The notes under the pieces were generated by a model. The model searched no databases. It was not told where the DNA came from and saw nothing but the letters and a program-made list of their open reading frames with translations. From an uncultured Desulfobacteraceae bacterium (GTDB taxonomy: Bacteria > Desulfobacterota > Desulfobacteria > Desulfobacterales > Desulfobacteraceae), in the NCBI GenBank assembly GCA_913041495.1, contig CAJWHT010000008.1:1-59668 (forward strand): a DNA stretch of 59,668 bases, read 5' to 3'. Below, piece by piece: positions 16,958 to 25,107 of this stretch (positions are counted from its first letter, which is position 1; the number at the start of each line of letters is the position of its first letter). Both the position numbers and the translations under genes were made by a program.

Positions 16958-18050
16958 AGATATGTTTTCCGTTGCTGGAAAAAAACAAGGTTAGTGTAAT
17001 AAAAGCATACCCCAGGATGGCAAGAATCGCAAACCAACCGTAAAATACTCCCAGGGGTGCCAGCACCAGGGCCGTCAGCCAGTGGACAAAGATCACCGTG
17101 GGAGAATGAAGCTGGATGGGAAAATCATCAAACCTGCAGATCACCGACAATCCGCACAGATTCCAGCCGTAAAGGGATGCAAACACATGGATATGGAGCA
17201 GCCACTTGGTTTTTTCAGGATCATACCCCTCTTGCATCTGCAGAAAAATATAGGCAATACCCGACACCGCCGTCACGATCAGAAAGCCGATTCCCGAGGT
17301 GAGAAAAAGCTTCTGCTGCATTCTTTCCGCAAAGGTATAGTAGAGATAAAACACCGTGACCACGGCGGCAAACAGGGCGGAGGTGACAAAGATCTGGGGG
17401 ATAAAGCGTTCAAACAGAATAAAAACAAAAAAGATGATCACCCCCAGGGTGATGGTCCAGAAGCAGATCTCCATCACAGCCTTTTTGCCTGCCCCCTCCA
17501 GTTTTTTAAGATTCCCGAAAACAAGGGACAGGGTAATCAGGGACAGGGGGAATGAATACCCCAGAAAGAAAGTGTTCAGGGTCAGTTTTTCCATCTGCAC
17601 CCACAGGGTGTACTCGTTGTTGATGATCACCAGGGAGGCCATGCCGATGCCGATGGACAGACACCAGAGGGACGCATGATGAAACTTCTCGGATACGGAG
17701 ACATCTTTTTTCAAAAATTGGAGGGGAATCAGTGAAAAGCGCTGAATCCGAACCTTTTCCACCACAAAACAAAGCCCCAGGGAAACCAGAAGGGTCAGCG
17801 GATACAGCTTGAAAAAGGCGGAAAACGCGTAAATCAGGGAAAGAAAAAAGAAGATACGTACGGTTTTAGACACCCGGTGCCTGCCCTGGGTGTAATACAG
17901 CAGGATGGTACCGCCGGTGCACAGGTTGAACAAAAAAATGTGGAGGCGTTCGAAACTATAGGTTTCAAGGGGAAAATAAATATTTATGAAGCCGAACGTC
18001 AGGGCCACGATCATTATAAACGAAAACAGAAACTTTAATTGGGTATTCAT
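16947..18050 (-). CDS. Polytopic membrane protein of unknown function, 367 aa
   Basis: About ten strongly hydrophobic segments cover nearly the whole sequence, with lysine/arginine-rich loops. A conserved-looking segment near residue 290 contains LLHIHVFASLYGWNLCGLSV with two histidines inside a membrane helix. This could bind heme or a metal, as in NnrS- or cytochrome-like proteins, but no family motif was recognised with confidence. It lies 29 bases after the SDR gene and overlaps the DHH gene by 11 bases. Role unknown. Confidence 0.75.
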   Translation of the reverse strand: MNTQLKFLFSFIMIVALTFGFINIYFPLETYSFERLHIFLFNLCTGGTILLYYTQGRHRVSKTVRIFFFLSLIYAFSAFFKLYPLTLLVSLGLCFVVEKVRIQRFSLIPLQFLKKDVSVSEKFHHASLWCLSIGIGMASLVIINNEYTLWVQMEKLTLNTFFLGYSFPLSLITLSLVFGNLKKLEGAGKKAVMEICFWTITLGVIIFFVFILFERFIPQIFVTSALFAAVVTVFYLYYTFAERMQQKLFLTSGIGFLIVTAVSGIAYIFLQMQEGYDPEKTKWLLHIHVFASLYGWNLCGLSVICRFDDFPIQLHSPTVIFVHWLTALVLAPLGVFYGWFAILAILGYAFITLTLFFSSNGKHIYDK

Positions 18051-18079
18051 ATCGTATGGACCAAATCAGATGAAAGTGT

Positions 18080-19465
18080 TTATCCGGAGCAGGGCCTGCC
18101 CAGCAGGTGGCACAGGGCCTTTTCCAGGCGGGTATGGTTAAAGTAAAAGCCGCTGTCCAGAAGTTTTTGGGGAATGACCCGGGCGGATGTCAACAGGGTT
18201 TCCCTGCCCATATCCCCCCACAGGGCGGTGGCCACGGCCCGCGGCATGACAAAAAAGGCCGGCCTATGCAGCACCTTGCCCAAAGATCTTGTAAAATCCG
18301 CATTGGTGACCGGGTTGGGTGCCGTAAGATTTACCGGGCCGTGGACACGGCCGTTCTCCAGCAGGTGGAGGATGCCGCCCAGGGCATCGTCCATTGAAAT
18401 CCAGCTCATGTACTGCCGGCCGTGGGACAGCCGGGTCCCAAGCCCCAGGGAAAAAGGCAGATACATCCGTTCCAGCGCCCCGCCGGCCGGAGTCAGTACC
18501 ACGCCGATCCGAAGCTGAATGGTCCGGATACCGCCCCTGGCGGCCCCCAGAGAAGCCGTTTCCCACTGATCGCAGACCTCTGAGATAAAGGAACGGCCCA
18601 TGGGGGTGTCTTCGGTGATTTCCGCATCACCGCCCTCACCGTAAAGCCCGATGGCCGAGGAGGAGATAAAGACGGAGGGCGGCTTATCCATGGCCCGCAT
18701 CTTTTCCACCAGGGTCCTCGTGGGCATGACCCTGGAGTCAATGATAAGCTTCTTTTGGCGGTCCGTCCATTTGCCCCGGGAGATGTCCACCCCGTTCAGG
18801 CTGATGACGGCATCAATGGGGCCTGCAGCCTCAATATCCAGCTGGCCTTTGTAAGGGTCCCAGTACAGGGCATCTTCGTCAGAATCGGAGGGGTCCCTTA
18901 CCAGACGGACCACCTCATGTCCACAGGTGCGCAGGAAAGGCACAAGCGCCTGCCCGATGGTGCCGGAAGCACCTGAAATGAGAATCCGCTGTTTCTTTAT
19001 TTTTCCGATCCGATGCTCCATGTCATACTTGAGCACCTGGTGCCGGTATTCAAAGATCCGGGCAAGCTCATTGGCCGCATGGCCATAGAAAGGGAGGCTG
19101 CAGGGTCCCATGGGCAGGCGGTAGCGCACCCTGTCCTCCATAATGGACCGGTTCGGCCCGTCCCTGTGAAACAGGTGGTCATGCTCCCAGAGGGCAAAGG
19201 GTCCGCGGGTCTGACGGTCTTTGAAGTAGCAGTTTTCCTTATAATCCACATGTTCCGCCTCCCAGATGGTGGGCACCCCCAGGGTCTTCATTTTGAAGCG
19301 GACCTCAACCCCTTTTTCGATGCCGTTTCCCTTGCGGGAGATCAGGGTCAGGGGGGTCCAGGGCGGGGTGAGGCGGTTGATGGCCCCGTTTCTGGCATGC
19401 CAGGCGAACAGGGTTTCCACCGGTACGTCAATCCGGGTTTTTTTTGTAAAAATATGGTCTTTCAT
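18080..19465 (-). CDS. SRPBCC domain fused to TIGR01777/YfcH-like NAD(P)-binding epimerase
   Basis: Residues 1-150 form a START/SRPBCC-like ligand-binding domain (MKDHIFTKKTRIDVPVETLF, FKMKTLGVPTIWEA). Residues 158-455 form a short-chain dehydrogenase-like epimerase with the nucleotide loop ISGASGTIGQALVPFL, the conserved SSSAIGLYG and the C-terminal domain typical of TIGR01777. This fused form is known in several bacteria. Substrate is unknown; the SRPBCC part may deliver a hydrophobic ligand. A single-domain relative occurs at 34827-35729. It is the first gene of an operon with the membrane protein and DHH protein. Confidence 0.88.
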   Translation of the reverse strand: MKDHIFTKKTRIDVPVETLFAWHARNGAINRLTPPWTPLTLISRKGNGIEKGVEVRFKMKTLGVPTIWEAEHVDYKENCYFKDRQTRGPFALWEHDHLFHRDGPNRSIMEDRVRYRLPMGPCSLPFYGHAANELARIFEYRHQVLKYDMEHRIGKIKKQRILISGASGTIGQALVPFLRTCGHEVVRLVRDPSDSDEDALYWDPYKGQLDIEAAGPIDAVISLNGVDISRGKWTDRQKKLIIDSRVMPTRTLVEKMRAMDKPPSVFISSSAIGLYGEGGDAEITEDTPMGRSFISEVCDQWETASLGAARGGIRTIQLRIGVVLTPAGGALERMYLPFSLGLGTRLSHGRQYMSWISMDDALGGILHLLENGRVHGPVNLTAPNPVTNADFTRSLGKVLHRPAFFVMPRAVATALWGDMGRETLLTSARVIPQKLLDSGFYFNHTRLEKALCHLLGRPCSG

Positions 19466-19591
19466 CCTAGGGCCTGCAAATAAATGATTTATTGATTTTG
19501 CAGGGCTTATATTATAGTAATACCAGACAAGTGAAAACCTTTATCTGCGATCCCATTTGTAATTCAGCAGGTACCGTTTAAGACCGAGAAC

Positions 19592-19607
19592 TGGCATACA
19601 CCTTGCA
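19592..19607 (+). promoter_or_regulatory. Candidate sigma-54 promoter for rubredoxin-roo
   Basis: TGGCATACACCTTGCA matches the -24/-12 consensus TGGCAC-N5-TTGCA with one difference. The GG and GC doublets are exactly ten bases apart. Transcription would start near 19619, about 95 bases before the rubredoxin ATG. No activator binding site was identified. Confidence 0.5.
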
Positions 19608-19713
19608 TTGTTATGGCGGGATGATATCTGATAATAACCCCATACGCATCAAGCTTTCCAACATAAGATGCCGAACCGAATACTTTTAAAAAATCATATA
19701 TGGAGGACAAACA

Positions 19714-19875
19714 ATGGATAAATATGAATGCCCCTGCGGATATGTTTATAACCCTGCCGACGGTGACCCCGATAACGGTGTTGCCCCCGGAACCGCCTGG
19801 GAAGATTTACCCGAAGACTGGGTCTGCCCCCTTTGCGGTGCCGCCCAGGAAGATTTTGAAAAACTCGACGATTAG
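19714..19875 (+). CDS. Rubredoxin with CxC first motif, 53 aa
   Basis: TGGAGGA precedes the ATG at good distance. The protein is a one-domain rubredoxin: [20 protein letters not shown] at the N-terminal knuckle and DWVCPLCG at the second. It carries the usual four cysteines, but the first pair is C-P-C (one residue between) rather than the standard C-x2-C; the second pair is normal. The electron carrier would donate to the Roo protein encoded 18 bases downstream. The short first loop could alter the redox potential or iron geometry. Confidence 0.93.
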   Translation: MDKYECPCGYVYNPADGDPDNGVAPGTAWEDLPEDWVCPLCGAAQEDFEKLDD

Positions 19876-19893
19876 CTCAAAAGGATACGAGTC

Positions 19894-21093
19894 ATGTACA
19901 AACCCATGGAAATAGCGGACAATATTTACTCCGTCGGCTGCCGGGACTGGGACATCAGGGACTTTCACGGGTACTCCACCTATGAAGGTACCACCTATAA
20001 CGCCTTCCTCGTCCTGGGTGAAAAAAACATCCTTATCGACACGGTCAAAGCCCCTTTCGGGGACGAGCTTCTGGCCAATATATCCAGAATCATTGATCCC
20101 AAGAAGATTGATGCCGTCATCAGCAACCACACGGAAATGGACCATTCCGGCGCCATTCCCAAGGTCCTGCACAAGATCGGCCAGGACAAACCGGTGTACT
20201 GCTCAAAAATGGGCGCCAAGAACTTAAAGAGCCATTTCAACCGGGAATACAACTTCCAGGTGGTGGGTACCGGCGACAGCCTTACCTTAGGGGACAGAAC
20301 ATTTTCGTTCCTTGAGACAAGAATGCTTCACTGGCCGGATTCCATGTTCACCTACCTGCCGGATCAGGCCATCTTGTTTTCCAGCGACGCATTCGGCCAG
20401 CATTACAGCGGAGATGTCTTCTTCGACGACGAGATCGGGGATGAGATCATGCCCCACGCCCGGAAATATTACGCCAACATACTGCTGCACTTCTCCCCCA
20501 GGGTCCAGGCCCTGCTCAAGGATGTGGCCAAACTGAACCTGAAGATCGATATGATCTGCCCCGACCATGGCATCATCTGGCGGGACAATCCCTCGAAAAT
20601 CATCCAGGCCTACGATCAATGGTCCAGACAGGCACCCACGAAAAAGGCTGTGGTAATCTTTGACTCCATGTGGGAAAGCACCACCAAAATGGCCCGGGCC
20701 ATCACCAGCGGCATCGAGTCCGAGGAAGTAAATGTCAGGCTGATGAACACCCGCAAATGGCATCGCAGCGATATCATGACCGAAGTCCTGGATGCAGGGG
20801 CCATTGCCGTTGGCTCCCCCACCCTGAACAACAGCATCTTCCCTGTGATCGCCGACGTGATGACGTACATCAAGGGCCTGCGCCCCCAGAATAAGATTGC
20901 TGCGGCATTCGGCTCCTATGGCTGGAGCGGCGAGGCCGTAAAAATAATCAACAAAGAGTTTGAAGAAATGAAGCTGGACGTGATTGACCCGGGGGTCAAG
21001 GTACAATATGTGCCGGATGAGGCAGACCTGTCCAAATGTTTCGACCTGGGTGTCACACTGGCCAAAACCCTCAAAGAACGACTTGCTGAATAA
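19894..21093 (+). CDS. roo: Rubredoxin:oxygen oxidoreductase (A-type flavodiiron protein)
   Basis: The 399-residue protein has an N-terminal metallo-beta-lactamase-like diiron domain with HxExDH at 79-84 (NHTEMDHSG). Further ligands are visible in MLHWPDS and CPDHGIIW. The C-terminal part (from about 250) is a flavodoxin-like FMN domain (VVIFDSMWESTTKMA, FGSYGWSGEA). Flavodiiron proteins reduce oxygen to water, or nitric oxide to N2O, with electrons from rubredoxin, which is encoded just upstream. It acts in the cytoplasm of anaerobes as an oxygen scavenger. Its stop codon is the first triplet of the 91-base repeat copy 2. Confidence 0.95.
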   Translation: MYKPMEIADNIYSVGCRDWDIRDFHGYSTYEGTTYNAFLVLGEKNILIDTVKAPFGDELLANISRIIDPKKIDAVISNHTEMDHSGAIPKVLHKIGQDKPVYCSKMGAKNLKSHFNREYNFQVVGTGDSLTLGDRTFSFLETRMLHWPDSMFTYLPDQAILFSSDAFGQHYSGDVFFDDEIGDEIMPHARKYYANILLHFSPRVQALLKDVAKLNLKIDMICPDHGIIWRDNPSKIIQAYDQWSRQAPTKKAVVIFDSMWESTTKMARAITSGIESEEVNVRLMNTRKWHRSDIMTEVLDAGAIAVGSPTLNNSIFPVIADVMTYIKGLRPQNKIAAAFGSYGWSGEAVKIINKEFEEMKLDVIDPGVKVQYVPDEADLSKCFDLGVTLAKTLKERLAE

Positions 21094-21181
21094 CGGCCCT
21101 GGGCCGCCCATGAACGTCATGCGCCGTGCCCACAACAAACCATGAAAAGATTCAAAGAGTTACTTAATTCTTTCATATAAA
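21091..21181. repeat. 91-base dispersed repeat, copy 2
   Basis: It aligns gap-free with 8446-8536 (15 differences in 91). It starts at the TAA stop of roo and ends 17 bases before the next ATG, so it fills the whole space between two genes of one operon. The left CGGCC/GGCCG hairpin is kept although its bases changed. Confidence 0.75.
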
Positions 21182-21198
21182 AACGGAAAGGAGACCAC

Positions 21199-21672
21199 AT
21201 GGGCAACGAATTTAATGCGAATGATATTTTTGAAATCGCCAAGCAGATTGAGATCAACGGTGCCAGATTCTACAGAGAAGCTGCCAACCGTGTGGATGAA
21301 GACGCCCACAAAAATTTTCTTACGGGGCTGGCCGAAATGGAAGACAGCCATGAGCAGACCTTTGCCCAGATGCAGCAGGATCTTAAGTCTGCAGAGAAGG
21401 CCGAGGCCACATTCGACCCGGAAGATGAAAACGCCCTCTATTTAAAGGCCCTTGCCGACACCCGGGTGTTTTTTGAAAAAGACCAGCCCGAAAAGACCAT
21501 GAAAGGCATTTTGAAATCCGCTATTTCAGCGGAAAAGGACTCCATCGCCTTTTACCTGGGCATGAAGGAACTGGTATCCGAGCGCATGGGCAAATCCAAG
21601 GTGGACGACATCATCAAAGAAGAGATGAGCCACATCAAGCTTCTGGCATCCAAGCTGGTTGATTTTGCCTGA
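21199..21672 (+). CDS. Ferritin-like (rubrerythrin-type) diiron protein without rubredoxin domain
   Basis: The 157-residue four-helix protein carries the paired Glu/His ligands of the rubrerythrin family: IEINGARFYREAA with EMEDSHEQTF, then SAEKDSIAFYLGM with EEMSHIKLL. The C-terminal rubredoxin domain of classical rubrerythrin is missing. Such proteins bind a diiron centre and are thought to reduce peroxide or store iron; reductant could be the rubredoxin encoded upstream. GGAGA precedes the ATG. It lies downstream of roo, separated by the repeat, and ends at a strong shared terminator. Confidence 0.9.
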   Translation: MGNEFNANDIFEIAKQIEINGARFYREAANRVDEDAHKNFLTGLAEMEDSHEQTFAQMQQDLKSAEKAEATFDPEDENALYLKALADTRVFFEKDQPEKTMKGILKSAISAEKDSIAFYLGMKELVSERMGKSKVDDIIKEEMSHIKLLASKLVDFA

Positions 21673-21697
21673 TCCTTAAGACCTTTTTCAACAAAAA

Positions 21698-21743
21698 AAA
21701 CCGCCCCTGCCCGGCCTGAAATCAGGCCGGGCAGGGGCGGTTT
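21698..21743. terminator. Bidirectional terminator, 22-base perfect stem
   Basis: AAACCGCCCCTGCCCGGCCT... pairs perfectly with its complement ending at 21743, with A-rich and T-rich flanks. It lies between the converging ferritin-like and desulfoferrodoxin genes and can stop transcription from both sides. Confidence 0.9.
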
Positions 21744-21764
21744 GAATTCGGTCACAAATCTTTT

Positions 21765-22145
21765 TTAAGATTTCCAGAGGCCGTGCAGGTTGCAATATGC
21801 TTTTGCTTCCACTTTATCGGCATCACACTTGAAGGTTGCTTCAGGGGTGCTGGAGGGGGTCAGCATCATGCGCTGGACATAGGAACCGTCACAGGATACA
21901 AGCTCTATCCATTCGATCCAGTGATCCGGTGTCATGGGATGGGCAGTGGACCCCACTTTAACCGTATATCCGCCATCAATTTTTTCTACCACAGGCACAT
22001 GCTTTTCCACGGCAGCATCCACCGTGTTTTCCACCAGTCTGTCCATGGGTTTGCCGCAGCAGGTAACCGGCGGTTTTTCACCGTGAAGGACCTGGACAAT
22101 GTTTCCGCACTTTTCACATTTATAGATACCCAGTTGTTCTGCCAT
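21765..22145 (-). CDS. dfx: Desulfoferrodoxin (superoxide reductase)
   Basis: ATG at 22145 follows AAGGAG at ideal distance; a GTG three codons upstream is less likely. The 126-residue length is exactly that of two-centre desulfoferrodoxins. Centre I is formed by C10, C13, C29 and C30. Centre II ligands H49, H69, H75, C118 and H121 are all present (AYCNLHGLW). It reduces superoxide to hydrogen peroxide without making oxygen, using rubredoxin as donor, which links it to the rubredoxin-roo genes on the other strand. Confidence 0.96.
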   Translation of the reverse strand: MAEQLGIYKCEKCGNIVQVLHGEKPPVTCCGKPMDRLVENTVDAAVEKHVPVVEKIDGGYTVKVGSTAHPMTPDHWIEWIELVSCDGSYVQRMMLTPSSTPEATFKCDADKVEAKAYCNLHGLWKS

Positions 22146-22238
22146 TGATAACACTCCTTTCGATTAAGTATATTGACTTTTGCCTTGGATACATATGAGC
22201 CGGTGCCGCAGGAAAGAAGACACCGCACACTGTTAAGT

Positions 22239-22484
22239 TTATATGTTATCCGTAAAGAGATTGCCAGGATTATTTACCCGGCTTGATGCCAGGATCCGGT
22301 CCATCCACTGGCTGCTGAGGTGATCCTGCCCCCGGGTCACCTCCCTGAACAGGGACGCCATCTGGAAATAGACCTCGTTCTTGGATTTGCGGGCACCGTA
22401 AAACGGAACTGTGCCGGTCTTATAACCGGTTTGACAGGTGCCTTTCCTTGACTCAAGTGCTTTCGTTCCAGATGTTTCAGACAT
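22239..22484 (-). CDS. Hypothetical protein, 81 aa
   Basis: AGGAGGGTGACA directly before the ATG at 22484 fixes the start; the longer frame upstream is not needed. The protein is basic and polar (SRKGTCQTGYKTGTVPFYGA) with one cysteine and no membrane segment. The second half (VYFQMASLFREVTRGQDHL) looks helical. It is 93 bases upstream of desulfoferrodoxin in the same direction and may share its transcript. I do not recognise the family. Confidence 0.55.
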   Translation of the reverse strand: MSETSGTKALESRKGTCQTGYKTGTVPFYGARKSKNEVYFQMASLFREVTRGQDHLSSQWMDRILASSRVNNPGNLFTDNI

Positions 22485-22856
22485 TGTCACCCTCCTGGTG
22501 TTTTTTGTCCCTGTTGCAGTCCGGTACCATGACGGCTCCGGCGTCATTTCCTCCAGATAAAAAGCAAAGTCCATACCATATCAGATTTTTTTTTCGTAAA
22601 CCGCATCATGTCTCCCATTTTTAACGAAAATTTACGGGGTTTCCTCCGGGAGACGGGCATCTGTTTCATCCGGTCCAAATGGAACCCCTCAGGATTGTCT
22701 CAAGTATCCGTATCATGCGCGACAGGTACGGACACTTGTGTATCCCTCGTGTTTCAGGCGGCTTATATCGTACAAATTTTAGGATTTCTTTAGTTTCAGG
22801 TGAAGCTTTCGTATCGTAACAAAATAAAAATGATTAAATCAAGAAGAAATTTAAGA
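22485..22856. other. Intergenic region with a 12-base dyad
   Basis: About 370 bases lie between the rhodanese/ferritin gene stop and the 81-residue gene start. The only structure seen is CAAGTATCCGTA (22701-22712) opposite TACGGACACTTG (22727-22738), a 12-base stem with one wobble and a 14-base loop. It may be an operator for the 81-residue/desulfoferrodoxin transcript. A plus-strand frame at 22608-22793 lacks support. Confidence 0.45.
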
Positions 22857-23666
22857 TTACGCCACAAGATCGATACAGGTGAGGATATCTGCAATATGCG
22901 TTTTTTCCGCCTGGGCCAGGGCAATGAAAAGGTCGCCTGCGGCACCGGAGCTCTCCGCCCCCCTGTTTTTATACAGATCGTAGGCGGAGAATTCCATATC
23001 CAGGGCAAAGTCGAGTATGGCTTCCAGGCGGTTTCCGCAGGATTTCGCCATGAGGGCCAGGGTTTCATCCGTTGAGCGCCCTCCCTCCAAAAATCCTCCC
23101 TTACAGGATGCAAACACCGCGTCAAAGGCTCGCGAATCGCCCACCAGTGGGGCCAGGGTATTGAATATGGCTCTGGCATGGGCGATCTCCGTATCCGCCA
23201 TGCCTCTGAGATAGGGATACGCCTGTGTATCCTCAAACAGCGGGGTAATCTTGCGGTAAAACCGACAGGCCCCTTTTTCAAGGTTCACCGCCCGTTCCAT
23301 GAGTTCGGCCAGGGGCATATCCTTAGGAAAGGTTGACAGTTCGGGCATATCCAGAAGAATCTCACCGGTATAGGCGGCAATACCGCCGCTGAGGTTAAAC
23401 ACCCTGTCCCCCGGAAATCCGTTTTCTTCGGCAATACAGGCCGCCACCTTTGACCGGATACCGTTCCTGCAGTAAAAGACGAGACTGTCCCAGGTGTCCG
23501 CATCAAAAGAATGGTCGTCTATTTCAGAGGCCGGCAGGTTGATAGCCCCCGGGATATGGTCCAGGGCGTAGACACCGGTGGGCCTGACATCCACCAGAAG
23601 AAACGACCGCTCCCTTCCCTTCCGGATCAGCCGGTCCAGTTCGTCAGGGGAAAGATATCCCGGCAT
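22857..23666 (-). CDS. Rhodanese domain fused to ferritin-like domain
   Basis: Residues 1-110 form a single rhodanese domain with LLVDVRPTGVY (D26) and active-site C66 in FYCRNGIRS. A persulfide intermediate is expected there. Residues 117-265 form a ferritin/rubrerythrin-like helical domain (LMERAVNLEKGACRFYRK, ADTEIAHARAIF, ALDMEFSAYDLY, ALAQAEKTHI). Fusion of sulfurtransferase and ferritin-like domains is known in anaerobes, but the reaction is unclear; sulfane-sulfur handling coupled to peroxide defence is a guess. It is the last gene of the minus-strand korA-korB-flavodoxin-thioredoxin-kinase run. Confidence 0.88.
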   Translation of the reverse strand: MPGYLSPDELDRLIRKGRERSFLLVDVRPTGVYALDHIPGAINLPASEIDDHSFDADTWDSLVFYCRNGIRSKVAACIAEENGFPGDRVFNLSGGIAAYTGEILLDMPELSTFPKDMPLAELMERAVNLEKGACRFYRKITPLFEDTQAYPYLRGMADTEIAHARAIFNTLAPLVGDSRAFDAVFASCKGGFLEGGRSTDETLALMAKSCGNRLEAILDFALDMEFSAYDLYKNRGAESSGAAGDLFIALAQAEKTHIADILTCIDLVA

Positions 23667-23681
23667 GATGCCTCCTTTGTA

Positions 23682-24668
23682 TCATAACGGCTCTTCCTTG
23701 AACGACCAGATGTCCCTGAGTTCCGCCATGTGGCGGATCAGGATATTCATAAAGGCAAGCTCAGTTTCCAGCATTTGGGTATCATTTTTCCGGAGCCACT
23801 CCGACAGCCAGGCAAACCTGAGGGCCAGGATATACTCGGGAAACCAGGTCCATCCAAAGCCGCTGATCAGACCTTCCCGCCGCAGTTCCTTTAAAAACCG
23901 GGTGACCATGGGCATGGCAAGGCCTTCGGGATGCTCAATACCGGCACACCCCACAAGATTGGCCGCATCGTAGCACTCCGGTTTTATCCCGGTGAACTCC
24001 CAGTCAATCACGGCGGATATCTTCTGTTCCTGCCAGATGACGTTCAGGGGATGAAAATCCCCGTGGCAGAACACCAGGGGCAGCCGGTCATGTTCGGCCA
24101 TAAATCCTTTTTCCAGAAACCGCAACACCGGCAGGTACCTGTCGTGGATCTTCGGTGCGTGCCCCTGCATATCTTTAAAGAGCCTGTAGATATACGTTTT
24201 CAAGGAGAAACCAGGGTAAGTGATACGGTTCGATATCCCATCGCAAGCCCGGTTCATCTCCACTAAAAAACCGGCCATCTCCTTTCCCATATCTGCGGAT
24301 GTCAACCAGTCCGGCCGTTTTAATGCGGTGCTGTCCAAAAATCGCGTGATCTGAAAATACCCGTCCCCATAACGGGGAAGATACGCCCCGTCCCGGGCCG
24401 GTTCAGGGGCAAGTGCCCGGTCCAACCCATTCTTGTTTACAAACGCCAGGGTTTCGGCCACCCGCTGCCGGATCTCAATTTTTTCCGGTGCAAACTTCTC
24501 CATGAGAAACCGCTGCCCCGAAGACGCTCTGAACACGGCCCTGGAAAGCGAACGCTCCGGGCTTCCCTGGATTAAAACCGTATCACACACGCCCGCAATA
24601 CGGATGCCCCACAGGTCTTTCACCCAGGCCCGGAACCGGTTTGTTTCCAGCTCAGATAAGACGGTCAA
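23682..24668 (-). CDS. Aminoglycoside/choline kinase-like phosphotransferase
   Basis: The 328-residue protein has the APH kinase-like fold motifs: VFCHGDFHPLNVIW (Brenner motif, catalytic Asp) and AVIDWEFTG (metal-binding Asp). The N-terminal lobe has RASSGQRFLMEKF, where a Lys could contact ATP. Family members phosphorylate small hydroxylated compounds; the name does not imply antibiotic resistance. Its start overlaps the end of the thioredoxin gene by 17 bases and its stop is 15 bases before the rhodanese gene, so it is in the operon. Substrate unknown. Confidence 0.85.
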   Translation of the reverse strand: MTVLSELETNRFRAWVKDLWGIRIAGVCDTVLIQGSPERSLSRAVFRASSGQRFLMEKFAPEKIEIRQRVAETLAFVNKNGLDRALAPEPARDGAYLPRYGDGYFQITRFLDSTALKRPDWLTSADMGKEMAGFLVEMNRACDGISNRITYPGFSLKTYIYRLFKDMQGHAPKIHDRYLPVLRFLEKGFMAEHDRLPLVFCHGDFHPLNVIWQEQKISAVIDWEFTGIKPECYDAANLVGCAGIEHPEGLAMPMVTRFLKELRREGLISGFGWTWFPEYILALRFAWLSEWLRKNDTQMLETELAFMNILIRHMAELRDIWSFKEEPL

Positions 24669-25095
24669 TGGCAGCTTCCATAACTTCTTTGGGTTGTGCC
24701 CCCACCAGGGTTTCTTTTACCTGCCCCCCTTTCACCAGGAGCAGGGTGGGCACAGACGAAATGCCGAACCTGGAGCCTGTACCCGGATTTTCATCCAGGT
24801 TCAGCTTGAGGATTCGAAGACGGCCGGCATACACTTTCGCCAGCGAATCTAAAATCGGGGCCACGGCACGGCAGGGTCCGCACCAGGGTGCCCAGCAGTC
24901 CACCAGCACCGGCATGGACGATTGCATCACCTGGGCCTCGAAGTTCAAATCGGTCACCGTCCCCACCTGCGACAGGGTTTCCAGGGGCAGCCGGGTTTTA
25001 CACCGGCCGCACACGGGCGCATCGCTCAATCGATTTACCGGAACCCGGTTTTTGGTGTGGCATGAACTGCACGCCAGAATAACGGAATCAGGCAT
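24652..25095 (-). CDS. trxC: Thioredoxin 2 with N-terminal zinc ribbon
   Basis: The 147-residue protein starts with a zinc-ribbon-like segment (C9/C12 and C29/C32), followed by a thioredoxin domain with active-site WCGPC at 71-75 and the cis-proline in SSVPTLLLV. This is the TrxC/thioredoxin-2 layout. It reduces disulfides in the cytoplasm and is often linked to oxidative stress. It follows flavodoxin by 12 bases and overlaps the kinase gene by 17 bases. The electron source could be the FTR-type system encoded further right. Confidence 0.93.
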   Translation of the reverse strand: MPDSVILACSSCHTKNRVPVNRLSDAPVCGRCKTRLPLETLSQVGTVTDLNFEAQVMQSSMPVLVDCWAPWCGPCRAVAPILDSLAKVYAGRLRILKLNLDENPGTGSRFGISSVPTLLLVKGGQVKETLVGAQPKEVMEAAIDRLI

Positions 25096-25107
25096 CGCTT
25101 CCTCCTT

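Noticed and set aside
22608-22793. Plus-strand 61-codon frame in the gap before the 81-residue gene
   Set aside because: No ribosome binding site, no recognisable domain; overlaps a dyad likely to be regulatory.
23682-24668. Antibiotic resistance gene (aminoglycoside phosphotransferase)
   Set aside because: Only the general kinase fold motifs are seen; the operon context is redox metabolism, so resistance is not supported.
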